Shown here: positions 32,286 through 40,834 of the stretch, one piece after another | Numbering within the stretch: the first letter of the stretch is position 1 | Layout: each line of letters begins with the position of its first letter | Origin: Chryseobacterium sp. | Lineage (GTDB): Bacteria; Bacteroidota; Bacteroidia; Flavobacteriales; Weeksellaceae | Assembly: GCF_008831505.1 (NCBI RefSeq) | Contig: NZ_CP044507.1 | Location: forward strand, 2,626,368 to 2,690,367 | Direction of reading: 5' to 3' | DNA length: 64,000 nucleotides | The notes under the pieces: model-generated | Databases searched by the model: none | Told to the model about the DNA's origin: nothing | Seen by the model: only the letters and a program-made list of their open reading frames with translations | Position numbers and translations under genes: made by a program

Positions 32286-32837
32286 TTACGTTTCGTAATT
32301 TGTTTTTATAAATTCTTCAATTTTCTGTTTGGCATAATGATAATTGGTTTTTAGTGTGCCTACGGACATGTCCACAATCTGTGAAATTTCTTCATAAGGC
32401 AAATCATCATAATACCTCATCATAAATACCAGCTTCTGCTTTTCGGGTAATGTATGAATCGCTTTCTGGAGGAGGATCTGTATCTCATCTCCGCCTGCAC
32501 CTACATTATCGGCCACAAGGTTCATCAGGTGGTAATCCGGGTCTTCATCAGACTTCTGCATCTTCTTCATCCTGTTTAACTGTTGGAGCGCTTCGTTGGT
32601 GGCGATGCGGTACAGCCAGGTATACAGTTGGCTATCCTGCTTAAACTGATGAAAATTCTGATAAACCTTTATGAAGGTATCTTGAAGCACATCCTGAGCC
32701 AAATCATGATCCACAATCATACGGCGTATATGCCAGTACAGACGGCTTTGATAGGTATCCATGAGTTTACGAAGACCTTTTTCCTGGTTTCGTTCCTCCT
32801 TCATCATCGCAATAATTTCTGCGTCTATAGGCTTCAT
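32286..32837 (-). CDS. ECF-type RNA polymerase sigma factor
   Basis: A 183-residue sigma-70 family protein of the extracytoplasmic function group. Region 2 carries Asp-Leu-Ala-Gln-Asp-Val-Leu-Gln-Asp-Thr-Phe and Leu-Tyr-Thr-Trp-Leu-Tyr-Arg-Ile-Ala. Region 4 carries Leu-Pro-Glu-Lys-Gln-Lys-Leu-Val-Phe and Met-Ser-Val-Gly-Thr-Leu-Lys. First gene of a sigma/anti-sigma/sensor operon. Upstream on the minus strand, TATATTTA precedes the start by about 30 bp; it may be autoregulated, but I cannot show its own promoter motif. Confidence 0.93.
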   Translation of the reverse strand: MKPIDAEIIAMMKEERNQEKGLRKLMDTYQSRLYWHIRRMIVDHDLAQDVLQDTFIKVYQNFHQFKQDSQLYTWLYRIATNEALQQLNRMKKMQKSDEDPDYHLMNLVADNVGAGGDEIQILLQKAIHTLPEKQKLVFMMRYYDDLPYEEISQIVDMSVGTLKTNYHYAKQKIEEFIKTNYET

Positions 32838-32918
32838 GGGGTACTTCGGGGTTTGGATGGTAAATATAATTAAAAGTTAAATTAATGTGTCAATTTTTAG
32901 TCCAAACGCCTAAAGGCT

Positions 32919-32926
32919 TATATTTG
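32919..32926 (+). promoter_or_regulatory. TAnnTTTG box just before the DUF2520 gene
   Basis: TATATTTG ends 4 bp before the ATG at 32931, so transcription would begin at or near the start codon. The mRNA would then be leaderless or nearly so. Confidence 0.45.
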
Positions 32927-32930
32927 TTAA

Positions 32931-33680
32931 ATGAACATTGTAATCATAGGCAGCGGCAATGTAGCATACCATCTTGCAGGTATGTTCACTGAATGCCGGA
33001 TTCCAGTCCGTCAGGTTTTCGGAAGAAATAAGTCGGCTCTGGCAGAAATCAGCACTAACTACAACATTCCGGTTTCCACCACTGAACTTGAGGACGCTGA
33101 TCTGTATCTGATCGCTGTAAGTGACCATGCAGTGGGAGAAGTTTCAAAAATAATCCGGAAAAGTAACTGTATCGTAGCTCATACCTCGGGCTCTCTGCCT
33201 CTGGAAGTTTTACACGGAAATTACCGGAAGGCGGCCTTTTACCCTCTGCAGACCTTCAGCAAAGCAAAACGTCCGGATTTCAGCTCAATTCCTTTTTTTA
33301 TTGAAACTGAAAATGCGGCAGATGAAAGGCTGCTGGCTGAACTTGCCGGGAAGATTTCCCAAAATGTGATGTCCAGCACCTTTGAAAAAAGAAAGTATGT
33401 GCATCTTACGGCTGTCTTTGCCTGTAATTTTGTAAATCATCTGTTTAGCCGGGGAAAGGAAATCGCGGATAGTCAGGATATTCCCTTTGACTATTTTAAA
33501 CCACTTATTGAAGAAACCGTAGAGAAGATTTCCTTTATGGAACCCCGCGCGGCACAGACCGGTCCCGCGGTACGCAATGACACACGTGTCCTTAAACTCC
33601 ATGAAGAACTTCTGGAAGGCACTCCGCTGGAACTTTACAGAATCATGAATAAATCAATTAAAGAAATGTATGAGTTATAA
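32931..33680 (+). CDS. Rossmann-like and DUF2520 domain protein
   Basis: A 249-residue protein. The N-terminal NAD(P)-binding Rossmann domain has Gly-Ser-Gly-Asn-Val-Ala at 8-13. A C-terminal DUF2520 helical domain starts about residue 125 (Lys-Arg-Lys-Tyr-Val-His-Leu-Thr-Ala). The shape resembles F420-dependent NADP reductases and 6-phosphogluconate dehydrogenase-like enzymes, but the substrate is unknown. First gene of a run in which the KdsC-like gene overlaps it by 11 bp and Maf follows. Confidence 0.88.
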   Translation: MNIVIIGSGNVAYHLAGMFTECRIPVRQVFGRNKSALAEISTNYNIPVSTTELEDADLYLIAVSDHAVGEVSKIIRKSNCIVAHTSGSLPLEVLHGNYRKAAFYPLQTFSKAKRPDFSSIPFFIETENAADERLLAELAGKISQNVMSSTFEKRKYVHLTAVFACNFVNHLFSRGKEIADSQDIPFDYFKPLIEETVEKISFMEPRAAQTGPAVRNDTRVLKLHEELLEGTPLELYRIMNKSIKEMYEL

Positions 33681-34188
33681 AGAAAACCTGAAGCATATCA
33701 GGGCTTTTGTGTTTGATGTTGATGGAGTTTTCACAGACGGTTCGGTATACCTGATGCCGGGCGGACATATGTGCCGCGTGATGAGCGTGCTGGACGGCTA
33801 TGCAGTGGTGAAGGCCAGAAAGGCGAATTATCTTATTGGTGTAATCACAGGCGGAAATGATCCTGATGTAAAGCACCGGATTCACTACCTTGGGATACAG
33901 GATTATTACGCCAAATCTCCTGACAAAACTGTAGATTATGAACATTTTAAAACAAAATACTCACTTTCCGATGACGAAATACTGGTAATGGGCGATGATA
34001 TTCCTGATATAAGGATTTTGGAACCGGCCAGGATTTCCGCCTGTCCTAAAAATGCAGTTCCTGAAGTAAAAGAGATTTGCCATTACATTTCTCCGGTAGA
34101 AGGAGGGAAGGGAGCAGTACGTGATGTCATAGAGCAGGTGATGAAAGTGCAGGGCAAGTGGACCGAGGACGATACACAAAGCGTTTAG
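33670..34188 (+). CDS. KdsC-like HAD phosphatase
   Basis: A 172-residue HAD hydrolase of the KDO-8-phosphate phosphatase subfamily, which has no cap domain and forms tetramers. Motif I is Phe-Asp-Val-Asp-Gly-Val-Phe-Thr-Asp-Gly near 13-22 and motif II Thr-Gly-Gly-Asn near 59. The lysine of motif III lies in Lys-Ser-Pro-Asp-Lys, and motif IV is Met-Gly-Asp-Asp-Ile-Pro-Asp near 105. KdsC makes KDO for lipopolysaccharide. Length and motifs fit; the exact substrate is inferred. Overlaps DUF2520 by 11 bp; Maf starts one base after the stop. Confidence 0.83.
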   Translation: MSYKENLKHIRAFVFDVDGVFTDGSVYLMPGGHMCRVMSVLDGYAVVKARKANYLIGVITGGNDPDVKHRIHYLGIQDYYAKSPDKTVDYEHFKTKYSLSDDEILVMGDDIPDIRILEPARISACPKNAVPEVKEICHYISPVEGGKGAVRDVIEQVMKVQGKWTEDDTQSV

Positions 34189-34189
34189 A

Positions 34190-34753
34190 ATGAAGAAAAA
34201 GATATTGCTGGCATCCGGTTCAGCCAGAAGGAAGGAACTGATGACACAGCTGGGTTATGAATTCGAGGTGGTAACTGCGGACTGCGACGAATTATATCCT
34301 GAAGATTTACCAGCTGATCAGGTAGCGCCCTTCCTCTCGGAACTTAAAGCAAAAAGTTTTGCCGCCGTTGGTGCAGACGAGATACTGATCACTGCCGATA
34401 CCGTGGTGGTACTGGACAGACAGGTGCTGGGCAAACCGCGAAGCAGGGAAGAGGCCCTCGTGATGTTGCAAAGCCTTTCGGGAAAAATGCATCAGGTTTA
34501 TACGGCCATCACCGTACGCAGCGGAAAAACATCGATTACTGAGGTTGATGTGGCAAATGTATTTTTTGATACAATTACCGAAGAGGAAGCTACCATGTAT
34601 GTAGACCGCTATCAACCGATGGATAAAGCCGGCAGCTACGGAATCCAGGAATGGGTGGGAATGGCGAAGATTTCAAGGATTGAAGGCAGTTTTTACACCA
34701 TTATGGGACTGCCCACCCACCTTCTTCACAAGACACTTCAGAAATTAATGTAA
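34190..34753 (+). CDS. maf: Maf family nucleotide pyrophosphatase
   Basis: A 187-residue Maf/Ham1-fold nucleoside triphosphate pyrophosphatase that removes non-canonical or dTTP/UTP-type nucleotides and is tied to septum control. Ala-Ser-Gly-Ser-Ala-Arg-Arg-Lys-Glu near 8-16 is the phosphate-binding opening. Ala-Asp-Thr-Val-Val near 69 holds the catalytic acid, and the end region has Lys-Ala-Gly-Ser-Tyr-Gly-Ile-Gln. A dTTP/UTP-type (YhdE-like) preference is probable but not proven. Confidence 0.9.
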   Translation: MKKKILLASGSARRKELMTQLGYEFEVVTADCDELYPEDLPADQVAPFLSELKAKSFAAVGADEILITADTVVVLDRQVLGKPRSREEALVMLQSLSGKMHQVYTAITVRSGKTSITEVDVANVFFDTITEEEATMYVDRYQPMDKAGSYGIQEWVGMAKISRIEGSFYTIMGLPTHLLHKTLQKLM

Positions 34754-34845
34754 AAATTTACGAATGATAAATATTCGCTAATTTTACAGACATATGACGG
34801 TGCATCCTAACAATAAAATGCACGTTATCAAGTTATAATACTGCA

Positions 34846-37311
34846 ATGAGAAAGACTGTTTCCTATATTTTTCTGGCCTCGGTGCTCCTGGCCTGCGCTG
34901 CCAAGAAACCCGAAAAGCGTTCACGCTTCCTTTCAGGTTTCAGGACAGAATACAATACACTGTTTAATGCAAAGGACGCACTGAATACAGAGTTTACCGA
35001 GCGCAGCAACGCCCATAAGGACAACTTCTATGCACCTTATATCAATATCCTCACTTATGAGGAACAGCCTGTAGGCAGCGACATCGGACAGTCTGCTGCA
35101 TTTGCGGAGTCCAGTGCAGGACGCAAACCGGGATCCGCGCTGCCCGCCAACGCTGCCGGGGAAGCTAAGGGGGCAACCATACTTGAAATAGCTGAAGCTA
35201 AGGCACTTAAAACCATAGATAAATATTCGGTAATACGGGACGGTCAGGAGAAAAATGATAAAATATTTGATGCCTACATCACACTTGCTCAGGCACGGAT
35301 CTATATGGGTAAAAATCTTCAGGCGCTGGACGCGCTCAGCACCCTGATGGTCAAGATGAGGGAAGATAAACGTTTACCCCTGGCTAAAATCTATCAGGGG
35401 CTTGCCTATGCAAAGATGGATGATCATTTTAAAGCGCACGAGATTTTTGCCGGCCTGAAGAATTCTGATTTAAAGAAGGATTACCGGAAACTCTTAAGCA
35501 TTTATTATGCAGAATCACTTTTGGAAGCCGGAAAAAAAGAGGCTGCCGTGGCAGAACTGTCAAGCGCATTTGAAGTGAACAGCAACCGCAAACTGAAAAG
35601 CCGGATTGCCTATCTGCGTGGGCAGGTCCTGGCCGAACTGGGCAAATCGGCTCTGGCCCGGGAAAGCTTTGAGTCTGCCTACAAATATGCCAATGACTTT
35701 GAATTTGAAGTAAAATCCCAGGTAGAAATCGCCAAGACCTATAACAGTAAGGATGATTACAGCGGTGCCCGAAAATATCTGGAAGGAATAAGTAAGAAAG
35801 GTACCTACGCTTCCCGAAAGAACGAGTTTTACTATGCCTTGGGACTCATGGCTGCCAATGCCGGTAAGAAGGCTGAGGCACAGGATTATTTCCGTAAGTC
35901 ACTGGCTGAGAAGGTTTCCGATCCGCAGATTCGGGGCCTCAGTTATTACGAAATAGGTCGCGGATACCTGAATGACAACGAATATATTGCAGCAGGAGCG
36001 TATTATGATTCGGCGGTTAGCGTTATGACCTATGAACCCACCAGGGTCTTGCTTCAGGAGCAGACCAACAACATCAAAAAACTTGCACGAAACTATTATC
36101 TGGTGCGTAAGAACGACAGTATGCTTGCACTTGCAGCAATGAACGATGCAGACCGCATCACCTATTTCAGCAAATATATTGATGACCTGAAGGCGAAAGA
36201 AGATGCTATGGAACGTGAAAGGGTTCGTGCGGAAAGGACAAAGGGTTTTGATACCGGCGATTATTCTTCAAATTCGGTATTTGCCTCCGGAAACGGTTCA
36301 TTTGAGAATTTTGGCGCGGCAGGAAAGGGGTTTTACTTCGCAAATACCGGTGCTGTTTCCAGAGGATCTTCTGAATTTAAAAATATATGGGGTACCCGCA
36401 GTCTGGCCGATAACTGGCGTTATTCTGCTAAAATGTCGTCACTGGAAGATGAAAAAAATGAAGCACTGGGCCTTACATCAGTGGCAGATCCCCGCCGTTT
36501 TGAAACGTCTTTCTACATTGAAAAGATCCCAAGGGACCAGGCTTCACTTACAAAGCTGAAATTTGCCCGTGACACGGCTTCTCTGGGAATGGGAATCATG
36601 TACGACGACTATTTTTCCAATACCCCCTTGGCTACGAAAACACTGTATGATCTTGTTGATAAAAAGCCGGAAGAAAAGATAATGCTGCAGGCACTTTACG
36701 AGATATTCTCAATGAATTATGAGGATAATCCTGCTGCTTCCGAAAGGGCGAAGCAGATCCTGCTCACCGATTATCCATACACTTCGTACGCAGAATTTGC
36801 GCGAAATCCACGGAACAGCAATTTCCTGAAATCCAATCCGGAGGCCGAAAATGCCTACCAGACGTCCTTTGCGCTTTATCAGGGTGAACAGTTTGATGCC
36901 AGCCGGCAACTGGTGGAGGAGTCACTGGCCCGGTTTCCAAAGGATGCACTTGTACCTAAGTTTTCGCTGCTGAATGCAATGATTGCAGGAAAAACAAGCG
37001 GTAAAGAGGTCATGATCCTTCAACTGGAACAGATTGCCCTCAACTATGAGAATTCAGCGGAAGGGGAGAAAGCAAGGGAAATGCTGAAATGGCTGAAAAG
37101 CGACCTGAAGATGCAGATGACAGACGAAAAAGGTAACGTTCTAAAAGCCGGAAACAATGTACCGGCAACACCCAAAGCCGCGGTTCCCACTCAGGAGGAA
37201 GTACAGAAAAACCATCTGTTGGAACAGAAACAGCTGCAAATGGAAATGGGAAATGAGGTTATGAGTACTGAGGCACAGCAAAAGAAACAAAATGTACCGG
37301 TCAGAAAATAA
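34846..37311 (+). CDS. PorW/SprE-like type IX secretion lipoprotein
   Basis: An 821-residue lipoprotein with a lipobox ending at Cys17 (Leu-Leu-Ala-Cys-Ala). The sequence from residue 30 (Phe-Arg-Thr-Glu-Tyr-Asn-Thr-Leu-Phe-Asn-Ala-Lys) matches my memory of PorW/SprE, an outer-membrane-linked TPR lipoprotein needed for type IX secretion and gliding. TPR-like helices dominate up to about 440 and again near the end; the C-terminal 60 residues are Gln/Lys-rich. Alanine-rich insert near residues 80-110. No other T9SS gene is in the window. Alternative: an unrelated large TPR lipoprotein. Confidence 0.8.
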   Translation: MRKTVSYIFLASVLLACAAKKPEKRSRFLSGFRTEYNTLFNAKDALNTEFTERSNAHKDNFYAPYINILTYEEQPVGSDIGQSAAFAESSAGRKPGSALPANAAGEAKGATILEIAEAKALKTIDKYSVIRDGQEKNDKIFDAYITLAQARIYMGKNLQALDALSTLMVKMREDKRLPLAKIYQGLAYAKMDDHFKAHEIFAGLKNSDLKKDYRKLLSIYYAESLLEAGKKEAAVAELSSAFEVNSNRKLKSRIAYLRGQVLAELGKSALARESFESAYKYANDFEFEVKSQVEIAKTYNSKDDYSGARKYLEGISKKGTYASRKNEFYYALGLMAANAGKKAEAQDYFRKSLAEKVSDPQIRGLSYYEIGRGYLNDNEYIAAGAYYDSAVSVMTYEPTRVLLQEQTNNIKKLARNYYLVRKNDSMLALAAMNDADRITYFSKYIDDLKAKEDAMERERVRAERTKGFDTGDYSSNSVFASGNGSFENFGAAGKGFYFANTGAVSRGSSEFKNIWGTRSLADNWRYSAKMSSLEDEKNEALGLTSVADPRRFETSFYIEKIPRDQASLTKLKFARDTASLGMGIMYDDYFSNTPLATKTLYDLVDKKPEEKIMLQALYEIFSMNYEDNPAASERAKQILLTDYPYTSYAEFARNPRNSNFLKSNPEAENAYQTSFALYQGEQFDASRQLVEESLARFPKDALVPKFSLLNAMIAGKTSGKEVMILQLEQIALNYENSAEGEKAREMLKWLKSDLKMQMTDEKGNVLKAGNNVPATPKAAVPTQEEVQKNHLLEQKQLQMEMGNEVMSTEAQQKKQNVPVRK

Positions 37312-37349
37312 TAACTAAAAGCGAAGGTTCAATTTCGCTTTTAGTTATT
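37310..37349. terminator. strong bidirectional terminator, porW-like and tsaB
   Basis: A perfect 16-bp stem (37310-37325 with 37334-37349) around an 8-nt loop with A/T-rich flanks. It overlaps the stop of the upstream gene and ends 11 bp before the tsaB stop. Confidence 0.9.
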
Positions 37350-37359
37350 TAATGAATTT

Positions 37360-38037
37360 CTAATTTACACCTTTCCTTTTCACACCCTGGAAATCCTTAA
37401 GATATAAGGGTTCAAAGTAGGCCACATCTTCAAATTCGCCGGCATTAAACTTCCTTACCGATTCATCTGTCAGGTATTGGGCTGAAGGGTAAACGGAATC
37501 ATTGAACTCGGCATTAGGAAGATTTAATATATCTTTGGCCTTGGCAGCACCATCGCCTACAATAAGGATTTTTTTATCAGACAGGTTATTCAAAGTAAAC
37601 TCATCGAGCACAAGTGCGGAGGTGGGTTGCTCCTCTTTCCCGCTCTGACCGTCATAGATGGCTGTATAAACCTCCATACGCCTTGCATCGACCATTGGAA
37701 TGATCAGATCATAATCAGTGCCTAAAAAGGGCTTAATCATCGTTTCCAGGGAATTTACGGCAATAAGCGGAATCTGCAGGCCGAAACAGAAACCTTTCGC
37801 AGCAGAGGCACCTATCCTGAGGCCAGTGTATGAACCCGGTCCCATACCCAGGGAAACAGCGTCCAGATCCCTAAGTGTAATATTTGCACCTTCCAATGCC
37901 CATTCCACAAAAGTGTGCAGACTTTCTGACTGTTTGTAGTTGTCCGACCGTTCTTCGCAAAGGCAAAGCAGCTCCTTACCGTCCGAGACGGCTACAGAAC
38001 AGTTTTTGGACGAGGTTTCCAGGTGGAGGATTTTCAT
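37360..38037 (-). CDS. tsaB: tRNA t6A37 synthesis protein TsaB
   Basis: A 225-residue ASKHA-fold protein that partners TsaD and TsaE to make the essential N6-threonylcarbamoyl adenosine at tRNA position 37. It starts with Leu-His-Leu-Glu-Thr-Ser-Ser and has Gly-Pro-Gly-Ser-Tyr-Thr-Gly-Leu-Arg-Ile-Gly near 69-79, the family hallmark. The long C-terminal insert is typical of Bacteroidota. Last gene of the minus-strand run from rpiB. tsaD and tsaE are not here. Confidence 0.93.
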   Translation of the reverse strand: MKILHLETSSKNCSVAVSDGKELLCLCEERSDNYKQSESLHTFVEWALEGANITLRDLDAVSLGMGPGSYTGLRIGASAAKGFCFGLQIPLIAVNSLETMIKPFLGTDYDLIIPMVDARRMEVYTAIYDGQSGKEEQPTSALVLDEFTLNNLSDKKILIVGDGAAKAKDILNLPNAEFNDSVYPSAQYLTDESVRKFNAGEFEDVAYFEPLYLKDFQGVKRKGVN

Positions 38038-38051
38038 GATTAATTGGATAT

Positions 38052-38804
38052 TTACAGATTCTTAAAAACGGTACGCGGCTCACTTTGGGCGCTGGGATAG
38101 ATAGTCAGGTCGGAGACAGCCACGTGCGCAGGAGTGCTGATGCAGTACAGGATTGCATCTGCAATATCTCCGGGTTCAAGTGCTTTGTAACCCTGGTAAA
38201 CAGCAGCGGCCCTTTCCTCATCACCTTTGAAGCGCACTTTTGAGAAATCAGTTTCTACCAGACCCGGCTGGATATTGGTCACTTTTATACCGAATCCGGT
38301 GAGTTCCAGACGCATGCCGTCTGAAATTACGTCAACCGCTTTTTTTGAGGCACAATATACCACCCCGTTTGCATAGGTCTGCCGGGCAGCAACAGAGGAA
38401 ATATTTACGATATGTCCGGATTTCTGCTGCTGCATGGCTGGGATAATCTGTTGGGATACATAGAGCAGCCCTTTTACATTTCCGTCCAGCATCGCATCCC
38501 AATCGTCCGCATTTCCTTCAGCAAGCGTGTCAAGTCCATGTGCGTTGCCTGCGTTATTGATCAGAATATCAATATTTTTCCAGAGATCCGGCAAATTTTT
38601 CACTGCACTTTCAACTTCAGTTCTGTTACGCTGATCGAAGCAAAGAGTATGAACATCCGTATAATGTGAAAGTTCTGATTTAACAGTTTGAAGCGCCTCC
38701 GTCCGGCGGCCGCACAATATCAGTCGAAAATTGTTTTTTGCAAGTAGGGTAGCAGTAGCTTTGCCAATTCCGGAAGTTGCACCGGTAATAAATGCTGTTT
38801 TCAT
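38052..38804 (-). CDS. SDR family NAD(P)-dependent oxidoreductase (YdfG-like)
   Basis: A 250-residue classical short-chain dehydrogenase. Cofactor motif Thr-Gly-Ala-Thr-Ser-Gly-Ile-Gly is at 7-14, structural Asn-Asn-Ala-Gly near 84. The catalytic Ser is in Asn-Ile-Ser-Ser, and Tyr-Cys-Ala-Ser-Lys near 150 supplies Tyr and Lys. Cys in Tyr-X-Ala-Ser-Lys is unremarkable. Closest by memory to YdfG-type serine/3-hydroxy acid dehydrogenases; substrate not determinable. It lies 14 bp before tsaB. Confidence 0.9.
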   Translation of the reverse strand: MKTAFITGATSGIGKATATLLAKNNFRLILCGRRTEALQTVKSELSHYTDVHTLCFDQRNRTEVESAVKNLPDLWKNIDILINNAGNAHGLDTLAEGNADDWDAMLDGNVKGLLYVSQQIIPAMQQQKSGHIVNISSVAARQTYANGVVYCASKKAVDVISDGMRLELTGFGIKVTNIQPGLVETDFSKVRFKGDEERAAAVYQGYKALEPGDIADAILYCISTPAHVAVSDLTIYPSAQSEPRTVFKNL

Positions 38805-38813
38805 AAAATCATC

Positions 38814-39185
38814 CTAATTAGCGTCCATCGCTTCGAACGCGCTTTCTATGTGGGTAATTTGCAGTTTGCCGGAAGGGTCCGGCAGTACTGAGATGATGTC
38901 AAAACGAACTTCTTCGTCCAGGTTATTTTTTTTCATATACTCATCTGCCGCCGTTACGATCAGCCGGATTTTTTTGCGGTTCACGGCTTCATGAGGCTCC
39001 AGGAATACATCATTGGCCCGTGCTTTTACCTCAACCATGATAATCTGACCGTTGTAGTATGCAATAATATCAATCTCAGCTTTCTGATAGCGGAAATTGG
39101 AATCTTTGATCTGATACCCTTTATCCTGAAGGTAACTTTTTGCAAGCTCCTCTGCCAGTTTTCCGAAGTCATTATGATCTGCCAT
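38814..39185 (-). CDS. YraN family endonuclease-like protein
   Basis: A 123-residue UPF0102 protein with a restriction-endonuclease-like fold. Nuclease-type residues are visible: Glu in Leu-Ala-Glu-Glu, Asp in Lys-Ala-Glu-Ile-Asp-Ile-Ile-Ala near 37-42, and Val-Glu-Val-Lys near 52-55. The role is unknown; a link to DNA repair or recombination is assumed for the family. It overlaps no neighbour but is separated by only a few bases from both, within the tsaB run. Confidence 0.9.
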   Translation of the reverse strand: MADHNDFGKLAEELAKSYLQDKGYQIKDSNFRYQKAEIDIIAYYNGQIIMVEVKARANDVFLEPHEAVNRKKIRLIVTAADEYMKKNNLDEEVRFDIISVLPDPSGKLQITHIESAFEAMDAN

Positions 39186-39190
39186 CGTAT

Positions 39191-40126
39191 CTAATTATTC
39201 ATTTTCACGCTCACCTCATCTCCGGCGCTCATATAGACATGTGCACCGATGATCAGAGGGCGGTTGTCAAAAATATGACCATTGGGAAACCCGAAAATGG
39301 CGGGGAAATCATATTTTTTTATTCTGTGAGCGATGACTTGAAAGGAAAAATCATCAAAACTGTCCTCATAATTCGGGTTTTCGGTTTCATCCTCCATCAG
39401 AGTCATTCCACCAATAATAAGACCTTTAATCTGGCTGAAAACGCCTGCTAGTTCCAGAGCCATAAGCATTCGGTCCAAAGCGTAGTATTTTTCGCCAATT
39501 TCCTCAATGAAAAGAATTTTATCCTCGAAGTTGAAGGAGTAGGTTGTACCCATCAGCGCATATATGAGCGCCAAGTTTCCACCTACTAGCAATCCTTCCG
39601 CCGTACCGGGTCGGTTATAGGGATTAACATCAATATCGTAATCGGGGATTTTACCCTTCAAAATATCAAAGGTCAAGGAATAGCCGGATTCAGAAACACC
39701 AAAACCCGAAGTCTTGATGGTTTGGGCATGTATGGAGGCAAATCCGTGCTGCAGAAGGTAGCTTTGGATCACTGTATTATCCGAGTAGCCAATATACCAC
39801 CTGGGTTTTTGGAGGAATTTCGTCAGGTCAATATGCTGCAGTAAATGTTGGCATCCGTAGCCGCCGCGCGAAGTCCAGACAGCCGAGATGTCTTCGCTGT
39901 TCAGGGCCCAGTTTATATCTTCAGCTCTCTGCTGTTCAGTACCGGCAAAATTATAGCCATGCCTGTAATCTGTATAAAGATGTTTACCGGGAACGGCTTC
40001 ATAACCGTTGGCTTCAATTAAAGCCAGTCCTTTTTTCAGTTGCTCTTCAGTCACCGTTCCTGCGGGAGAGATAACCGCAATGCGGTCACCCGGCTTCAGG
40101 GAAGGTGGGAATAAAATATTACTCAT
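39191..40126 (-). CDS. LD-carboxypeptidase (family S66)
   Basis: A 311-residue cytoplasmic LD-carboxypeptidase of family S66, which trims D-Ala from tetrapeptide stems during murein recycling. The nucleophile serine is in Ile-Gly-Tyr-Ser-Asp near 112-116. The glutamate lies in Glu-Glu-Ile-Gly-Glu near 213 and the histidine in Pro-Asn-Gly-His near 277-280. The opening Leu-Lys-Pro-Gly-Asp-Arg-Ile-Ala is typical. MccF-like immunity proteins share the family, but the context here does not suggest that. Its start overlaps the LysE stop by 4 bp. Confidence 0.92.
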   Translation of the reverse strand: MSNILFPPSLKPGDRIAVISPAGTVTEEQLKKGLALIEANGYEAVPGKHLYTDYRHGYNFAGTEQQRAEDINWALNSEDISAVWTSRGGYGCQHLLQHIDLTKFLQKPRWYIGYSDNTVIQSYLLQHGFASIHAQTIKTSGFGVSESGYSLTFDILKGKIPDYDIDVNPYNRPGTAEGLLVGGNLALIYALMGTTYSFNFEDKILFIEEIGEKYYALDRMLMALELAGVFSQIKGLIIGGMTLMEDETENPNYEDSFDDFSFQVIAHRIKKYDFPAIFGFPNGHIFDNRPLIIGAHVYMSAGDEVSVKMNN

Positions 40127-40806
40127 AGTTTAAGGCTTTTCTGTTCCTTCCTTTCCGCTTCTTCAAGTTGCTTATCAAACTGATTGAACATCTTGAAACT
40201 CTGCAGAAAGATAAATATACTGAAACCTATGAGGATAAAACCTACACCACGGCGTATCTGGTTGGCTAGCCGCTGTGTCAGTTTGTTGTGGAACTGTTTG
40301 GCCAGCGTAATCTTAAGAAAATCTATGGCCAGGTAGGTGCCGATCACCAATGTCATGTAAAGCAGAAAATCGTCCAGGTCCGGATAGGCATTTCGTACGG
40401 ATATAACCGTTACCAGCCAGAACAGTACAACACCGATATTCAGAATATTGAAAAAGAAACCGTTCAGGAAGGTTCTGAAATAATTCTGACTGATCATTTT
40501 CTCTTCGCCTGTAAGATGCATTTTGGTTCTGGAAACAATCATATAAACCGCATATATGAGGATTATAAACGCTGTAATCCGGTAAAATCCCGGGTGTTTG
40601 TCAATGATTTCTACCAAATCACCACTCGCAAAATAAGCTGCGACAATACAGATTACATCAGCCACCAGGACACCCAGATCCAGTGCAAGTGCATGGCGCG
40701 GCCCCCTTGAAAAACTGGTTTCAATAAGAAGGAAAAATATAGGTCCGATAAATACCAGACTCAGCATTATTCCCAGTCCTACTGCTGACAATATAAGTTC
40801 TACCAT
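40123..40806 (-). CDS. LysE family transporter
   Basis: A 227-residue inner-membrane protein with about six hydrophobic segments. Early Gly-Pro-Ile-Phe-Phe-Leu-Leu-Ile-Glu near 21-29 fits the LysE/RhtB amino-acid exporter family. Near the middle is an Asn-Pro-like turn (Leu-Asn-Gly-Phe-Phe-Phe-Asn-Ile-Leu-Asn). The C-terminal 25 residues are charged and probably cytoplasmic. The substrate is not evident. It lies 28 bp after rnr on the same strand and overlaps the S66 gene. Confidence 0.83.
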   Translation of the reverse strand: MVELILSAVGLGIMLSLVFIGPIFFLLIETSFSRGPRHALALDLGVLVADVICIVAAYFASGDLVEIIDKHPGFYRITAFIILIYAVYMIVSRTKMHLTGEEKMISQNYFRTFLNGFFFNILNIGVVLFWLVTVISVRNAYPDLDDFLLYMTLVIGTYLAIDFLKITLAKQFHNKLTQRLANQIRRGVGFILIGFSIFIFLQSFKMFNQFDKQLEEAERKEQKSLKL

Positions 40807-40834
40807 TCTAATTAAAAGTTTGGTAACAGCAGTT

